A program made the translations under genes and the position numbers. Shown piece by piece: positions 44,501-56,150 of a stretch of 64,000 nt of DNA (positions within the stretch are counted from its first letter, which is position 1; each line of letters begins with the position of its first letter). The notes below the pieces were generated by a model that saw nothing but the letters and a program-made list of their open reading frames with translations, was not told the DNA's origin and did not search any database. Source of the stretch: Ypsolopha sequella (lineage: Eukaryota > Arthropoda > Insecta > Lepidoptera > Ypsolophidae); the NCBI GenBank assembly GCA_934047225.1, contig OW203992.1:11025501-11089500 (forward strand). The letters are read 5' to 3'.

Positions 44501-44685
44501 ATGTTTATTCTGGAAATTATAACCAATAAACTTGAAAATATTTCAAACGATAACAAACTCATAATATTTTGAATCGATTTCTCGTGAGAATCGGTTGACA
44601 TAGTTACCGATTTGCATGGTTCACATCCATAGATACGTTGCGATGACATATGTCAAAACGGACCTATTACATTGTGACTACTTTA

Positions 44686-45379
44686 GTATGCAGAGACCAA
44701 TCAAAAGCGGGAAGAGTAAAGAAATTGGTTCTCTTGTGGTGTTACAATAAATTTGGCCAATCACAGCGCAGAATGTATGTCTACTTTTACATAAATTATG
44801 TTCTATTATCCTCAGAGGTAGACTGGAAGAGATATCTTTATTTATAGAGATAAGTTTGCCTTTGTACATGTCAATTTGTTTATAGTATGTTTGTAAATGT
44901 TTATTTTCTGTGTACAAGAAATAATAACATTAAGAATAGTGTATATTATAACATCGGTCAAACAATGTAGGTACTTATAAAACAGCTTTTGATGTTGTTA
45001 TTACCTTATTGCAGTATGAAAGTAGATAAAGGCACTTATCAAAGCGAAATAGTCAAGTTGGTCTCAAGTCTGGGGGAAACCGCAATCAAAATAAACGACA
45101 TAATGCTGGTACAGAAACAGACGTGAATGCAAGGCTCAACTTATCAGGATGGTAAACAAGGTCCGTTGACCGGGGCAAGTTAGATCCACCCCCAAATTAC
45201 TGCTAACTTGGTCTCAAGTAACCTGTTGACAAAGAACCACAATGTTTGTCTATGGACGCTGTGTGTTCTTTGTCTCATAATAGACGGATTTCCGGGGATG
45301 GTATAATTTTTAACGGGACCTGGCTGTCTGTGATCTGTCTGACTTGGGTTTCTTATGAATTCACTTAGATTAAATTATT
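44686..45379. other. Unique non-coding stretch
   Basis: No gene or clear repeat. The phrase TTGGTCTCAAGT occurs at about 45058 and 45208, perhaps from a decayed tandem duplication. Confidence 0.4.
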
Positions 45380-45825
45380 TTAAGGCGTGTTAATTCGAAA
45401 ACCATTCCGAGATTTAGGTTTAATAAGCCGTATTTTAGAACTTCTGGTCTAAAAAACCTGATGATGATGAATATTTTTACGACAAAAGATGCAACTTTCA
45501 TTTGCCTTCGTGTGACGTCACTTGAGAAATGGCTGTTTAGAAATGTGTCCTTTGCTATCAAGATACATTTATAACAATTTGCTTCCGACTAATTTGACAG
45601 CTGGATGACAGATGAGTAGACAGACAGAGACAGACCACTTTTTTATAAGCAATCACATATCACAATCAGTGTAATATCTAAAATTCTCAAGTAACGTCAT
45701 ATCGGACAATTCTTAAAATCATAAAAATATAATGGTTCATTTATTTACCAAAATAATGAAAACTATGTCCTAAAATGATGTAATATAAAAATAAACAAAA
45801 ACCTTTTAAAAATTATGCCATGAGA
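45380..45825 (+). repeat. Dispersed repeat H, copy 1
   Basis: It matches the reverse complement of 60975-61395, with shared blocks GTGACGTCACTTGAG, CATTTCTAAACAGCC (inverse form here) and ATAATGAAAACTATGTCCTA. No coding frame; terminal structure is unclear. Confidence 0.75.
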
Positions 45826-45989
45826 ACTGTCAAGATATTGATAGAAATATGTTTAAATCTAGATAAAAAACAAAATAAGTTGTTGTTATCTACAGCTATT
45901 ATAGGACATTGAAAAAAAAACCGGTCTAGTGTAAGTGTGGCTCACGTGAGTTCAGTTTTTACTTATCTATACTTCTACATCTATTTATA

Positions 45990-46526
45990 ATAATAATATT
46001 ATAAAGAGGAAAGATTTTAATTTTTGTATATTTGTAACGAATAAACTCAGAAACTACTGGACCGATTTCAAAAATTCGTTAGAATGCTACATTGTCCCTG
46101 AGTAACATAGACTATATATTATTTATTTAGGGATCCCTATTAAAACTTCAATAATGTAACCCAAGGTGTAATTTTTTTAGCCATAAAACGTCTTTCACCG
46201 CATGCGCTACGGAAACTCTTGATGATAGAACAAAAAAAAGTTCTACAATATTAAAGAACATATCATGAAATTCCATATGTCCAACTATTTTAGTTATGTC
46301 AACTGCTTATGTCCTGCATAAATATACATATTCGACTGATGACTGAGGGCCGAAATATATCAAGTAATAATTTTTTAAAAATTGTTTTAATACTAATAAA
46401 TAATCAAAAGCTCATAAAAGTAAAATATAATATATTTATAAGCATAAAGATACATTTACTCTACGTTTTTCCCAAAATGTTAAAAAAATATATGTCCACC
46501 CTTGCGGAAGCCGGGATGGGCCACTA
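45990..46526 (+). mobile_element. Helitron-like non-autonomous element
   Basis: The 5' portion has ATAAAGAGGAAAGATTT, AACTACTGGACCGATTTC and CTACATTGTCCCTGAGTAAC. The 3' end is GCGGAAGCCGGGATGGGCCA ending CTAG before T, preceded by a small GC stem. This architecture is that of abundant lepidopteran Helitron-like elements. No helicase gene is present. Confidence 0.68.
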
Positions 46527-47735
46527 GTTAATATACGAGTATAATTATAATATATTATATCGATATTTTTTCAGAAAGCGCCTCTACATTAGAACTTTTG
46601 AAGGATATACATTTTCTAAATTTTCTCAATTAAACAAAAAAAAAATCCACAACTTTGTTGAATCTACAAACAATTTGGATACATAAAATATAAAAATTCA
46701 AAAGTAAGTTTCTTTTTTAACCTTTGCGAATGGAACACTAAAAAACAGCAACACTGTGACAATCCCTATAATACAATCTTTCCGTCCGTCTGTCACATAT
46801 CATATCCCTCAAATTAATATGAAAATATAAATAATAAATGAATGAATGAATAATAATAATAAAACTAATAAAGGTGCAAAAACTTTTGAAAATAAATAAA
46901 TGGTTATTTTAGGAGAAATAGAATTGCTTCTTAGTTATTTTCTATGTAACATGAACTTTATTGATCGTTAATGGTTGTGAAGGTTTACGGAAAACGGCAT
47001 TTTCATCACCGTGGGGATTCCCAGTGTACTCGAGGCAATGAGTTCCTCGAATTATCGGATACGAGGATGGAAAAATAAAATTCATGATTTATATTCTGTA
47101 TCTACCTTCATTGCTAATATTGTTCTGTAAATTATAACTTAGTTTTGTATTCTATATTGGTAGGTCGGTAGTAGGTACTGGCATGTTTTGATTGTGACAT
47201 ATAATCAATACATCAAATTCAAAATAGTATATTTGTGTTCTAACGGAGCATTGAAGGCTGCATGGCAAAGATACTCTTTGCTTTGTCCAAAGCAAAAGAA
47301 ACAATATTAATCGCTGATTGGTTATCTTAACAATAGATTAAGCTAATCACAGCGCAAAATTGAGTTCTTACAATGATATGGTTATATACGGTAATCAAAC
47401 CTGGCTTATGTATTTCGCATTGTATAAATTGACAATATATTTTTTTTCTCTCTGAGTATATATTTTTTCTTTTTCACAGTTATCTGACAGGGTTCCTTCT
47501 GTGTGTTTCTGGTGGTCAGAAAATTTTTCATGGCGTCCCCCTCTCTCAAAATTTACTTTTTTGTGGGAGTGGGACGGTGTGGATGTCTGGTTGTCGGTGT
47601 GCGCGGGCGGATCCTTTTCGGACTAAAATAGCTGTTTAATTTATTGACGTCAGAAAACTTTTTACTTGGTATTCTTACTTCTGAAACAGAGTTAATTTCA
47701 TCTCATCAACAACACTAATATTATTGACAAACGAT
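46527..47735. other. AT-rich non-coding stretch
   Basis: AATG/AAT microsatellite lies near 46830-46862. Otherwise nothing was recognised. Confidence 0.4.
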
Positions 47736-47870
47736 TGTGTCGATTCGGCATTACACGATTTTACTTATTTGACAGGACTAACCTTAATTTAAGCGTCCTG
47801 TCTTTTTCTTTCATTATCAAAAAGATAGTCTTATCAAATAAGTTAAGATGTGCTACACCGAATTGACACC
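47736..47870. mobile_element. 135-bp TIR element (MITE)
   Basis: TGTGTCGATTCGGC and TTACTTATTTGACAGGAC at the left return inverted at the right with several differences. The arms are about 45 bp. No target duplication is clear. Confidence 0.65.
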
Positions 47871-49284
47871 ATTGTTAGTTCTTGTAAAACGGTTTTTTAT
47901 GTTGTAGAATGAGTATGAGAATAAATAAACGCTGTAAATAAACTAACTCTACCAAAGGAGCTTTCAAAGAACTAGCACATTAAAAATAAAAGCGACAAGA
48001 CGTCTTTTGCGACTTGCAATTACGCCTAACATTTCGAAGAATCGACTAAATCGAATCGATAAAATGTCATTGACACCATAGAGGCGGCTTCGATGAGGTC
48101 GGACCCCTCGGCCGCACATTACGACTACCCGACCCTCAAACGAAATTCCAGGAAAACATTGTGAGAACCCCTGTTCTTTATTTTACCTCCCACGGTAATT
48201 TATAACCCTTATTTCATTTGTAAGGCGAAAGTTTTGATGCGAAAATTTGCACGAAGCAAAATACTAACTTGAAGTTTGTATTATGCATCTTCTTCTTTAT
48301 TATTATACTACCTGTATTGCTTTATTAACATATTAAACCTAACAAAATCGCATGTCCAAAACTTGAACAGGTATTCGAAGTTCAAAGTTTCCGTGCGGAA
48401 ATGCGAAAACGAAACTTCCTTTCCAATTTTCTCTCAATGGCCATTAGGATGAGGAATGCAAAGTGGGTTTCCGGACGAAGTCGAGATATGTGTTCGGAAA
48501 GAATGAAATTTCAAACTAAGCCCGGCAAGACGCCACGTCGGGCAGGATCCTCTCAGCCGGTGAAACGACTTCCAAATGTATCTCCACTATCGTCGAGACG
48601 CGTTTCTGAACGAAATTTTCATGTTGGATCGATAAAACGAAAACATCAGGCACAAATAAGAGTTTGAATACCTTCTCTAGTTCTCCTTTTCTTTGCGAAT
48701 CTTCATGTTTTCGAACCGGTGCGGTCTTTTTCGGTGCATGAAATTTTTGCTTGAAAAGCTTTATAAAAGAAACTATGTAAATAACATAGTACTATTTTGT
48801 ATCCGCGGCTTCTCTGAAAACCTAAATATTCTCTAAAACCTACATCCCCAGGTTAATCAATGGTTTATCAAGAACGAGTCTCTTGGGAGTGCGCTTTCCT
48901 TAGTTTTCCTTAACCTCTTTCCAGCGGCTTCCAAGTTGCGGCCCGCTACCTCATAAATTACAGCGGTGTTTACCGCGCGGCCCGCAGTTTGTATTCATTA
49001 CCTGGAGACCTGGACCAGGCTGCTGGAGATTTAATGCTTCATACAATCACTGCTCTTATTTCACACTAATCAAATATTAATTTAATTGCGAAGATATGGA
49101 AGGCGTGGAGTCGTGAATGTTTGATGCGGTGTTTGGGGATGTTTAGTGCAGCGCTGGTGTTAAATGTTTCAAGGTGGATGAATTATTTGGGTTAGAGCTT
49201 GCTTTCTTTGTAGCGAGCGTGGGTGGAGGAAATGAATGTAAAGTAAAATCAGGTCATCAAATTTCCTTAGGAAATTCGTCTATT
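47871..49284. other. Unique non-coding stretch
   Basis: A GC-rich patch at 48060-48150 and another at 48930-49030 are noted. An 88-codon basic frame at 48401-48667 has no recognisable domain and no splice context. No repeat family was identified. Confidence 0.4.
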
Positions 49285-49644
49285 AGGTGAAATTTAATCA
49301 ACTGCCTGAATTCATAATGGATACGCGGTTAGTGATAAGGTAGAGTTTGAAAAAAAAATTTTTTTTTACTTCCATTCTGCCTATACCAGGAATTAATTGT
49401 ATTTGAACTAATCCAGTTCGTAAGGGAACAAAATAGTTTTTTTTATTATTTCAAAAAAGTATCACTGAACCTTGTTCCTGATCACTAACCGAGTCTCCAG
49501 TATGAATTCGGGCGGTTGATTAAATTTCCAGTTCGTGAAAGAACAATTTTTTTTTATTATTTCGAAAAAAGTGTCATTAAATCTTGTTCCTGATCACTAA
49601 CCGAGTCTCCAGTATGAATTTGGGCGGTTGATTAAATTTCACCT
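49285..49644. mobile_element. TIR element F, copy 2, with internal tandem duplication
   Basis: The ends AGGTGAAATTTAATCAAC and inverse match copy 1 at 32.8 kb. The right half is present twice in tandem: 49413-49527 and from 49528, each ending with the right terminus GGCGGTTGATTAAATTT. The element thus has one left end and two right ends. Confidence 0.85.
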
Positions 49645-49849
49645 TGTGTACACGATTTTATCAATACAAGGTTAGAATGAAAGGAAATTCCCTGAATTAC
49701 ATAAACTGAGATACAACCATGATTAATTCAAATATGTCTAGAGAACCCTGGACAGTTAGACATTTGTCTAGAAAACCCTGGACAGTTAGACCACGACACA
49801 ACTAACTGTAAAGAAATTACGTCGCGCTTGGTCGACGCTTCAGGTGACC

Positions 49850-50930
49850 GAAGGGCTGGAAGCTACTTTGGCCAAAGAATTAGTTTGGCCATTCAACGTG
49901 GCAACGCCGCCGCGTATATGGAAACCCTCCCAGTATTCAGAACCCCAGTAATTCTGAGCTGCGGGAGGGTTTACCAGCATTAATTCACAGAAAATTACCT
50001 TAAACCATTCCGGTATTCAGAGTCGCGAACGATCTGGATTCGGGTATTGTTTCCGGTATAGTAATCAAGACTTGATAACTAAAAAGCTTCCTCTACTCAG
50101 ATCCCTAGAAAGCATAAAAGTACTTGATCTGATACGCGGGAGGGATTTCTGCGCTATGCTCCCCGATCTCAGATCGCAAACGGCACGTGCAAAGAGAGTG
50201 AGAGAGCGATATCATACGCATCTCTATGTTGTTTGTTTTGATTTAAATTAGTTCCGTTACCGCTTTGTCACGAAAACAATTATTTTAAAACCGCATCTCT
50301 ACCGGGAAACCTAAAAAGATGCATTAATTATTTAAAAACCAGCAAGAATCTAACGCTCGACAATTTTGTTGTAAATAACTTGTTGATTCGTCTAATGTTA
50401 AAATTTTTATGATTACACTGTCATAAGTTTTTATTACATTATCTTTATTATGCAATTCAAATTATTACTATTTCTTTAATTTTCGCTCGTTTACATAGAA
50501 GTCCTTACCGAGCGTATTCTGTTAAACCTATAACCAAAATTTTAGACTGAGTAGCGGTAGGAATTCATATCCATCCATAACGCTAGTACTGCGTTTGTAA
50601 TGCCTCCCGCATTACAGAACTAAAAGCAGGGTAGCATTTAATCCATCAAACTGAGCGTTCAATTGCTTAAAGGCTCCCGCAGCTCAGATGTACTGGGGTT
50701 CTGAATACTGGAAGGGTTTCCATAAACGCAACGCCGCCAGCCTTTTGGGCACCCTTTCTAACGCATTTTCTATATATTATAATTATTTTAGGTTTATTTT
50801 GTTACATTTTTTTATTTTAGGTCATCTTTAGTTAAGTTTTTGAATATTTATTAAGTTTTTAGTTAAGTTAATCTAATTTATTGTACAGTTTTAAATTTAA
50901 ATTGAATTGTAATAAAATAATAAATGTACT
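49850..50930 (+). pseudogene. LINE pol 3' end split by an 818-bp TIR element
   Basis: The frame reads GLEATLAKELVWPFNVATPP up to 49911. After the element and one duplicate of the target site it continues AFWAPFLTHFLYI. That is a recurrent end of a lepidopteran LINE pol, recognised from memory; the clade is not assigned. An AT-rich 3' tail with AATAAAATAATAAATG follows near 50915. Confidence 0.7.
49912..50729. mobile_element. 818-bp TIR element with 9-bp target duplication
   Basis: The ends are GCGTATATGGAAACCCTCCC and, inverted, GCGTTTATGGAAACCCTTCC. The arms continue through AGTATTCAGAACCCCAGTA and GAGCTGCGGGAG to about 55 bp. AACGCCGCC flanks both sides (49903-49911 and 50730-50738). A 9-bp duplication points to Mutator-like elements. 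No transposase frame is seen. Shorter copies of the ATTCAGA motif occur inside. Confidence 0.9.
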
Positions 50931-51735
50931 GACAAAATTTGATCCTTTCATTCCAACTCGAGGTGGTTGGCCATGGCGTCACCACCCTCATCGGAAAGAC
51001 ATGCCGTCAAGATACTCGTATATCGGCATAACGTCACGAGAATCTGTACTGAAAAAGTAGTTACAGGCAGTAAACTGGTAGCAATATCTCGCTGCACGCG
51101 GGTCAGTAAAAAGTGCGAGCATGGTGAAGCATATTGCGCGCTTACTTTCAATTATGGGCCAATTATTTTAGTTCTATCGATAGTTGCTCGACGCAACAAC
51201 ACTACGCAAATAGGTTTTTTGTCCCCGCGTGCAGCGTGATCTTGCGACCAGTATAGTATCAGTCATTAATCTGTTACCGACTTCCGTAGATTTTGCAGAA
51301 GTCCCTGGACCTTAGAGTATATGTATACTCTAAGCCCTGGACATACTAATTAAGGCAGTGTTCTCCCGATTTGAGCGCTTTATAAAACTGTGATCATAAA
51401 ATTTATCATCTTGATCTCTTTGATCTTAATATTTCAGCCGTTCGATACACGATTACTTGCATTTTCCTGCATCTAACAAAATTGCAAAGATAGGTTTTAA
51501 CTATGATATAAATATCATTTCATTTGAGTTATATTAGGTTTTAGACAATAAAACTTATAACAAAATAAACGTCGTATAAAATTTGATACATAACGGCCGT
51601 CATAATTAGAAACACAATAATAAATGAAATGTCTTGAAATCACGCGATTTCTGAGCAGTCCGCTTCCACTGAGCAAGCTGGACAAGTGTAAAATGAAAGC
51701 GTTGGAGCAGGACAGATTTCTGTGGATACAGAGGA
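50931..51735. other. Non-coding with a small inverted pair
   Basis: CGCTGCACGCGGG near 51091 and its inverse near 51223 may bound a decayed MITE of about 150 bp. The perfect short palindrome CTTAGAGTATATGTATACTC lies at 51311. No gene was found. Confidence 0.4.
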
Positions 51736-51903
51736 CAGGGGCTCTACCGCGTAGTTCTCATTTATATCAACTTCAAGCAAATGCATGCGAAATTCAACGC
51801 GTGCAAAAGAGATGGCATGTTAGGCGGGCGTCGTCGCACGCACGTCAAATTTCAATCTCAAGTTGATGTTGATGTAAATGAGAATTACGCGGTAGACCCA
51901 CTG
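51736..51903. mobile_element. 168-bp TIR element W, copy 2
   Basis: It is inverse to copy 1 at 10.2 kb, with ends CAGGGGCTCTACCGCG and CGCGGTAGACCCACTG. The interior is almost identical, for example GATGGCATGTTAGGCGGGCG. Confidence 0.82.
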
Positions 51904-51914
51904 GTTGCGCTTGC

Positions 51915-52020
51915 ATTATACCCTGTTACTCCACGCGGAAAGACCCGCAGTGAAAGAGGGACCGATTCTGGAAAAAAGTCAAAATGACGACTTTTTTCAC
52001 TAATTTAACTAATTGTTATC
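51915..52020 (-). mobile_element. Fragment of the TTAA-family variant
   Basis: The reverse complement contains CACTGCGGGTCTTTCCGCGT and GGAGTAACAGGGTATA, matching the right part of the 26.1-kb variant copy. The ends are lost. Confidence 0.6.
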
Positions 52021-52199
52021 CATAAATAATTTGGATCTTTGATAATTCACTTCTGAATAGTGGAATGACTTCTGAAGATTCCGTTTCAAAGAGAGTTTGT
52101 ATTATTTTCTTGGCAGAAGTCAGTCAGAAGAAGAAGTTTTTAATATGTAATATTGCTAAATTATTCAAAAAAGGAAGAATAATTATGGTTTTGCGGGGG

Positions 52200-53365
52200 A
52201 CCATCAGGTGGTAGAGCTGATGCCGGGCTCGACTGTGGAGGTACCACCATCTTACTTGGAGACCCTCTCGAAGTAATTCGGGGGAGAGTAAGAGGACAGC
52301 TGACAGGCAAAACACCAGGAGGCCCACCATGCCTGGGACCGACGGATGGCGGTATATCCATCCCTAATAGCCGGGCCTTATATGGAACAAATTGGTGGCG
52401 GGCAGCGGCGTCACTGGTGCGAGGGTTCCGGCACCACGCTCACCAATCCGCATGCCCAGCGTGTGTGAGTGTGGGCAATGGGTGATGGATGAAATCATTA
52501 AAAGTGCCTGAATATTTTTTTGTTGATAGGAATAACCTTCCCCATAAGAGGAAAAAAAAACTAATTTTTTTAGGTGGCTTTAATTGCATTAAAAAATATA
52601 AAAACTTTTAAATTTTAGATATACGGGGCTATACAGCTGCATACGAATACTTCCTTTGCCTGCATATAAAAAAACCGTTATTAATCTATGGTAACAAAAT
52701 GACACCAAAACATAACCTCTCGTGTTGTTATTCTTTTATGGTATTTTGTTTAATTTTGCGACTGCTTACTCACACCTGATGGTGACATGATGGCACAAAA
52801 CATGTTTTATTGGGTTCTCTCCAACGTTGGTGTTCTTCAGTATCCATTGTGTAGAGAACTAATACACAAAAACCAGAAGAAAAACACAATAGTCCAGTTT
52901 CAGTTCCAGTGGTCGTCGTAGTGGCTATCAAGATCTAATCCAGGGTACAAGGCGTAGGTAGTCGTCGGAGCAGGCAAATTCAAAGGTCAGGTGTGAGTAA
53001 GCAGTCGCAAAATTAAACAAAATACCATAAAAGAAATAACAACACGAGAGGTTATGTTTTGGTCTCATTTTGTTACCATAGATTAATTACGGTTTTTTTA
53101 TATGCAGGCAAAGGAAGTATTCGTATGCAGCTGTATAGCTCCGTATATCCAGAATTTAAAAGTTTTTATATTTTTTAATGTAATTAAAGCCACCTAAAAA
53201 ATTTAGTTTTTTTTTCCTCGTATGGGGAAGGTTATTCCTATCAACAAAAAAATATTTAGGCACTTTTAATGATTTCATCCATCACCCATTCTTCCAGGAT
53301 GACCGCCGGGAGTGGCAAAGCCCTAGAAAAGCTCATGTCCAGCAGTGGACGAACTAGGCTGATGG
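52200..53365 (+). repeat. LINE-related repeat A, copy 2, interrupted
   Basis: The parts 52200-52479 and 53288-53365 together match copies at 4.0 and 61.5 kb, ending GCAGTGGACGAA. An 808-bp fold-back element splits it. Confidence 0.85.
52480..53287. mobile_element. 808-bp fold-back element with AT target duplication
   Basis: The arms of about 300 bp (52480-52779 and 52988-53287) are inverse copies with few changes, from GGGTGATGGATGAAATCATT inwards to CACACCTGA. The loop is about 208 bp. Comparison with the two uninterrupted copies of repeat A gives a 2-bp AT duplication. No coding frame was seen. Confidence 0.9.
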
Positions 53366-55705
53366 ATGGGGGACCATCCTCTTAACGCCTCGTCTGTTTT
53401 CGAGCACCAATAATACCATACTGGTATATCCTAAGTCTATGCGAGCGCCTTGGTATGGGCCAAGCGTAATCCCAGTGTGATAAAAAATAAAACTTGATTG
53501 AGTTTTTATTTTATTACTACATACATTCTAAACAAACCTCTTTACAAAATGGACACCCGACACGTTTCGAGGCAGTTGCATGTCTCGTGACGACACAAGT
53601 ATTTTTCTTCTACCCGCAAAAACTTTTCAGTCTTTAAAATTAATTGTTGTCTGTTTCACGCACGGCACACAACACTTACAGTATCCGGAGATGCACTTAG
53701 AGAAAAATCCCGCGATTAAATTTCCCGATAACTGGACTCCATATGATATGGGAGACAATTTGAAACCATCTTCCCGATTGAACTTATTTGGATGTTTCTT
53801 GACTATAACTGCATAACCCTGCAATCTATCAACGGATCACGACGAAACTTTGCAGCGAGATAGTTGGGTAAGACCCTGGCCAACTGACCATATTATAGAT
53901 TACTTTTTATGTCTGGAAATTGGGTAGTTTTAATCGGGTAGTAATAAAAATGTCCAAACGATGCAGAACAAGCCACGGTCAAAAAGCTTATTTGTATTCT
54001 GAACGTCTAATAAATACACCGTGTAATTATGACGTGCTCAGAAAATTTAATCTAATGATTATACTGAACCACATCCATAAAAAAACTTTTGCATCGAGAG
54101 AAAAAAATTCACTTCCCGAATGATGAATAGGTATTACAAATTTTATACGGGAATAATTTTTTTTTGCTTTGTTTCTTGTATTTTACTTTGGAAGTGGTTG
54201 TCGCGACGTTCACGAGCTCTGACCCAGTACTCCCAAAAAGATTCGGTTGATCGTTTATCGTCCAAGCATACGTCCATCTCTGACGCACGCCTAGAGAGTG
54301 TGATAGAGATGGATATACGACCGAACGATATTCGATCGAATTTTGTAACTTCGGAGTAGCCCTTCTGTTCTGTGGTGAGTAAAAAAGGTTGCATGGATTT
54401 TGATACTAGCAACACTGATATAAAAAAGACGAATGTCATATTCTGTGACAGCCGTTCCCGCGCGGCAGAAAAATTGTGAGCTCGGAGCGCGGAGGCGGGA
54501 GAATCCAGAAGCTGGGTCCAGAGATGTGCGACGTTGGAAAAGATGTTACAGTGATCATTGTTGGTGAGTCAGCCGTCTCTATTTTACTGCTAATATACAA
54601 AGGAACTAAAAGCGATCTGAGACAGTGGTTTATCGTTACCTTTGGATGTTAAGCCCGTAGTTGGCAAAGAATTAAATATTGCACTGGTATCGTCCGCACG
54701 TCTCAGGCCATTCGCCGACCGAGTAACTCTAAGGGAACAAGGTCCCGCCCTTGACCATCAGTTGGGAGGGAAGTGATCTGCTCTCGTAGGAGACAGTACT
54801 TCCTCCACATGAGGCCGTGCGTCAATGATTTGGAGGTAAGGCGGCAGGCTATAAGGGGAGTTGAGGAAGGTCATAATAATATAAAAGGGTTCATTAAGTG
54901 CAATTGCTGGTCTTGACATTGACGTCTTGAATATCTGACGCGGCAGGGTGATCAGGTAGGCTTGTCTAGTTTCCTATCCCAGGCCATGTTTGGCCCATAA
55001 GGCAATTGTGGAGTGCGAATACCACTGTGTCAGGGACACGACCTATTATATTGGACTCACTTCCTTGCTATGTTCTCTGTATGTGCTCAAAAGTGCAATT
55101 GAAACCTATATTCTTATTGTCACCATAGCAAAGATTAACTAACTCTCCAGGAATAAATGGTGGAGACATGTGGTTTAATTTTCTGAGCATGCATAAACAC
55201 GGTGTATATTATGTATAACATTTCTGAATTCGCGGTTATAGGTGTTAAAATCGTAAAAACGTGTAGCTTGAAATGCAGGCCACTGTACGTCTTTATATAT
55301 TTGTGTAGTCTTTGTATTAAATTAAATACAAAATGTTTCAAACAATCTAGTATTCCTATCTAAATACCGTAAGTAAACAGCGGACTGGCAAGTAAGTTGA
55401 CCACTCGAAGTTTACAGAGTCAACAATTAGAGGTCAAAGTGAACGCTTTATGTACTCGTAGTTTGACCTCAGATCATTTACATTGCGACTGATACGAGTT
55501 TGAGGGTATATCTACAAATAGTTGTCCCATGTTTCCGGTTATCTGAAAAGGGTTCAATTTTTTTATTATTACCAAAGTTGTTTAGGTATTTGCTTGTTAT
55601 ATTATCCGAATATACTACGGATCACGATGGAAATTTGCAGTGGGATATTTCATGACCCGGGTTAACATCTAAGATACTTTTTATTACGGAAATGTTGTCG
55701 GTTTC
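53366..55705. other. Unique sequence with a GC-rich 5'-UTR-like patch
   Basis: Nothing matches known repeats here. A GC-rich patch at 54450-54535 precedes the putative exon below. Open frames around 53580-54440 have no family character. Confidence 0.4.
54524..54563 (+). CDS. Putative first coding exon (hypothetical)
   Basis: An ATG at 54524 opens 13 codons, MCDVGKDVTVIIV, and ends one base into the next codon at TTG|GTGAGT, a strong splice donor. The 80 bp upstream are GC-rich (CCCGCGCGGCAG, GGAGCGCGGAGGCGGGAG), as in a 5' leader. No downstream exon was identified and no family is recognised. Chance occurrence is quite possible. Confidence 0.2.
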
Positions 55706-56150
55706 TAAGGAACAAGCTTGCACTGCACACGAAGAAATCAAAGACAATCCTAGTAAGGTTATTTAAATAGTAGTTTATTGCTTTTACGCCCGTGTATCAT
55801 ACTACATTTTTCAATGCATAGTGTGAGGAAATAAAAACAAATATAATCTTGTGAACTTTAAATTATAATTGGCTCAAAAGGACTGTATCCAGAGCCGTTA
55901 AACAGTGGAAAAAAAAGTATAACGTCTATGTACACAGGAAAGGCTGCACGTTAGCCAACCATTGTAAACAAATAAAAAAAATAATAATAATAAAGCCCCA
56001 GGGCAAAATAATCGACTTTTTTGTTCGGTTTTGATGCATAAAAAGTGGGCCTTTACGAGCACATGCATTGAAAAGTAAATTAAGTATTTACTTTATAACC
56101 TTACTAGGACAGTTTTTAATTTCTTCGTATGCAGTGCAAGCTTGTTCCTA
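55706..56150. mobile_element. TIR element hosting repeat B copy 2
   Basis: AGGAACAAGCTTGCACTGCA and then CGAAGAAAT and CCTAGTAAGGTTAT at the left return inverted at 56093-56149. The arms are about 62 bp. Nearly all of the interior is a copy of repeat B, which apparently landed near its centre. Confidence 0.83.
55773..56075 (+). repeat. Dispersed repeat B, copy 2
   Basis: It starts inside the right arm of the 5' hairpin seen at 16.7 kb (TTTATTGCTTTTACGCCCGT) and runs to the shared end CGAGCACATGCATTG. Identity with the first copy is high. Confidence 0.85.

Larger units (their letters stand above)
39529..44683 (-). mobile_element. 1.2-kb TA-flanked TIR element G, copy 2, interrupted by an LTR retrotransposon
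   Basis: The parts 39529-40557 and 44506-44683 are the reverse complement of copy 1 with only a 2-bp length difference. TA stands at 39527-39528 and at 44684-44685. The LTR element plus a 5-bp duplication splits it. Copies 1 and 2 can form a stem of about 1 kb across a loop of about 1.9 kb. Confidence 0.85.

Noticed and set aside
48401..48667. An 88-codon basic frame
   Set aside because: No domain, no codon bias visible, no supporting promoter or splice signals.
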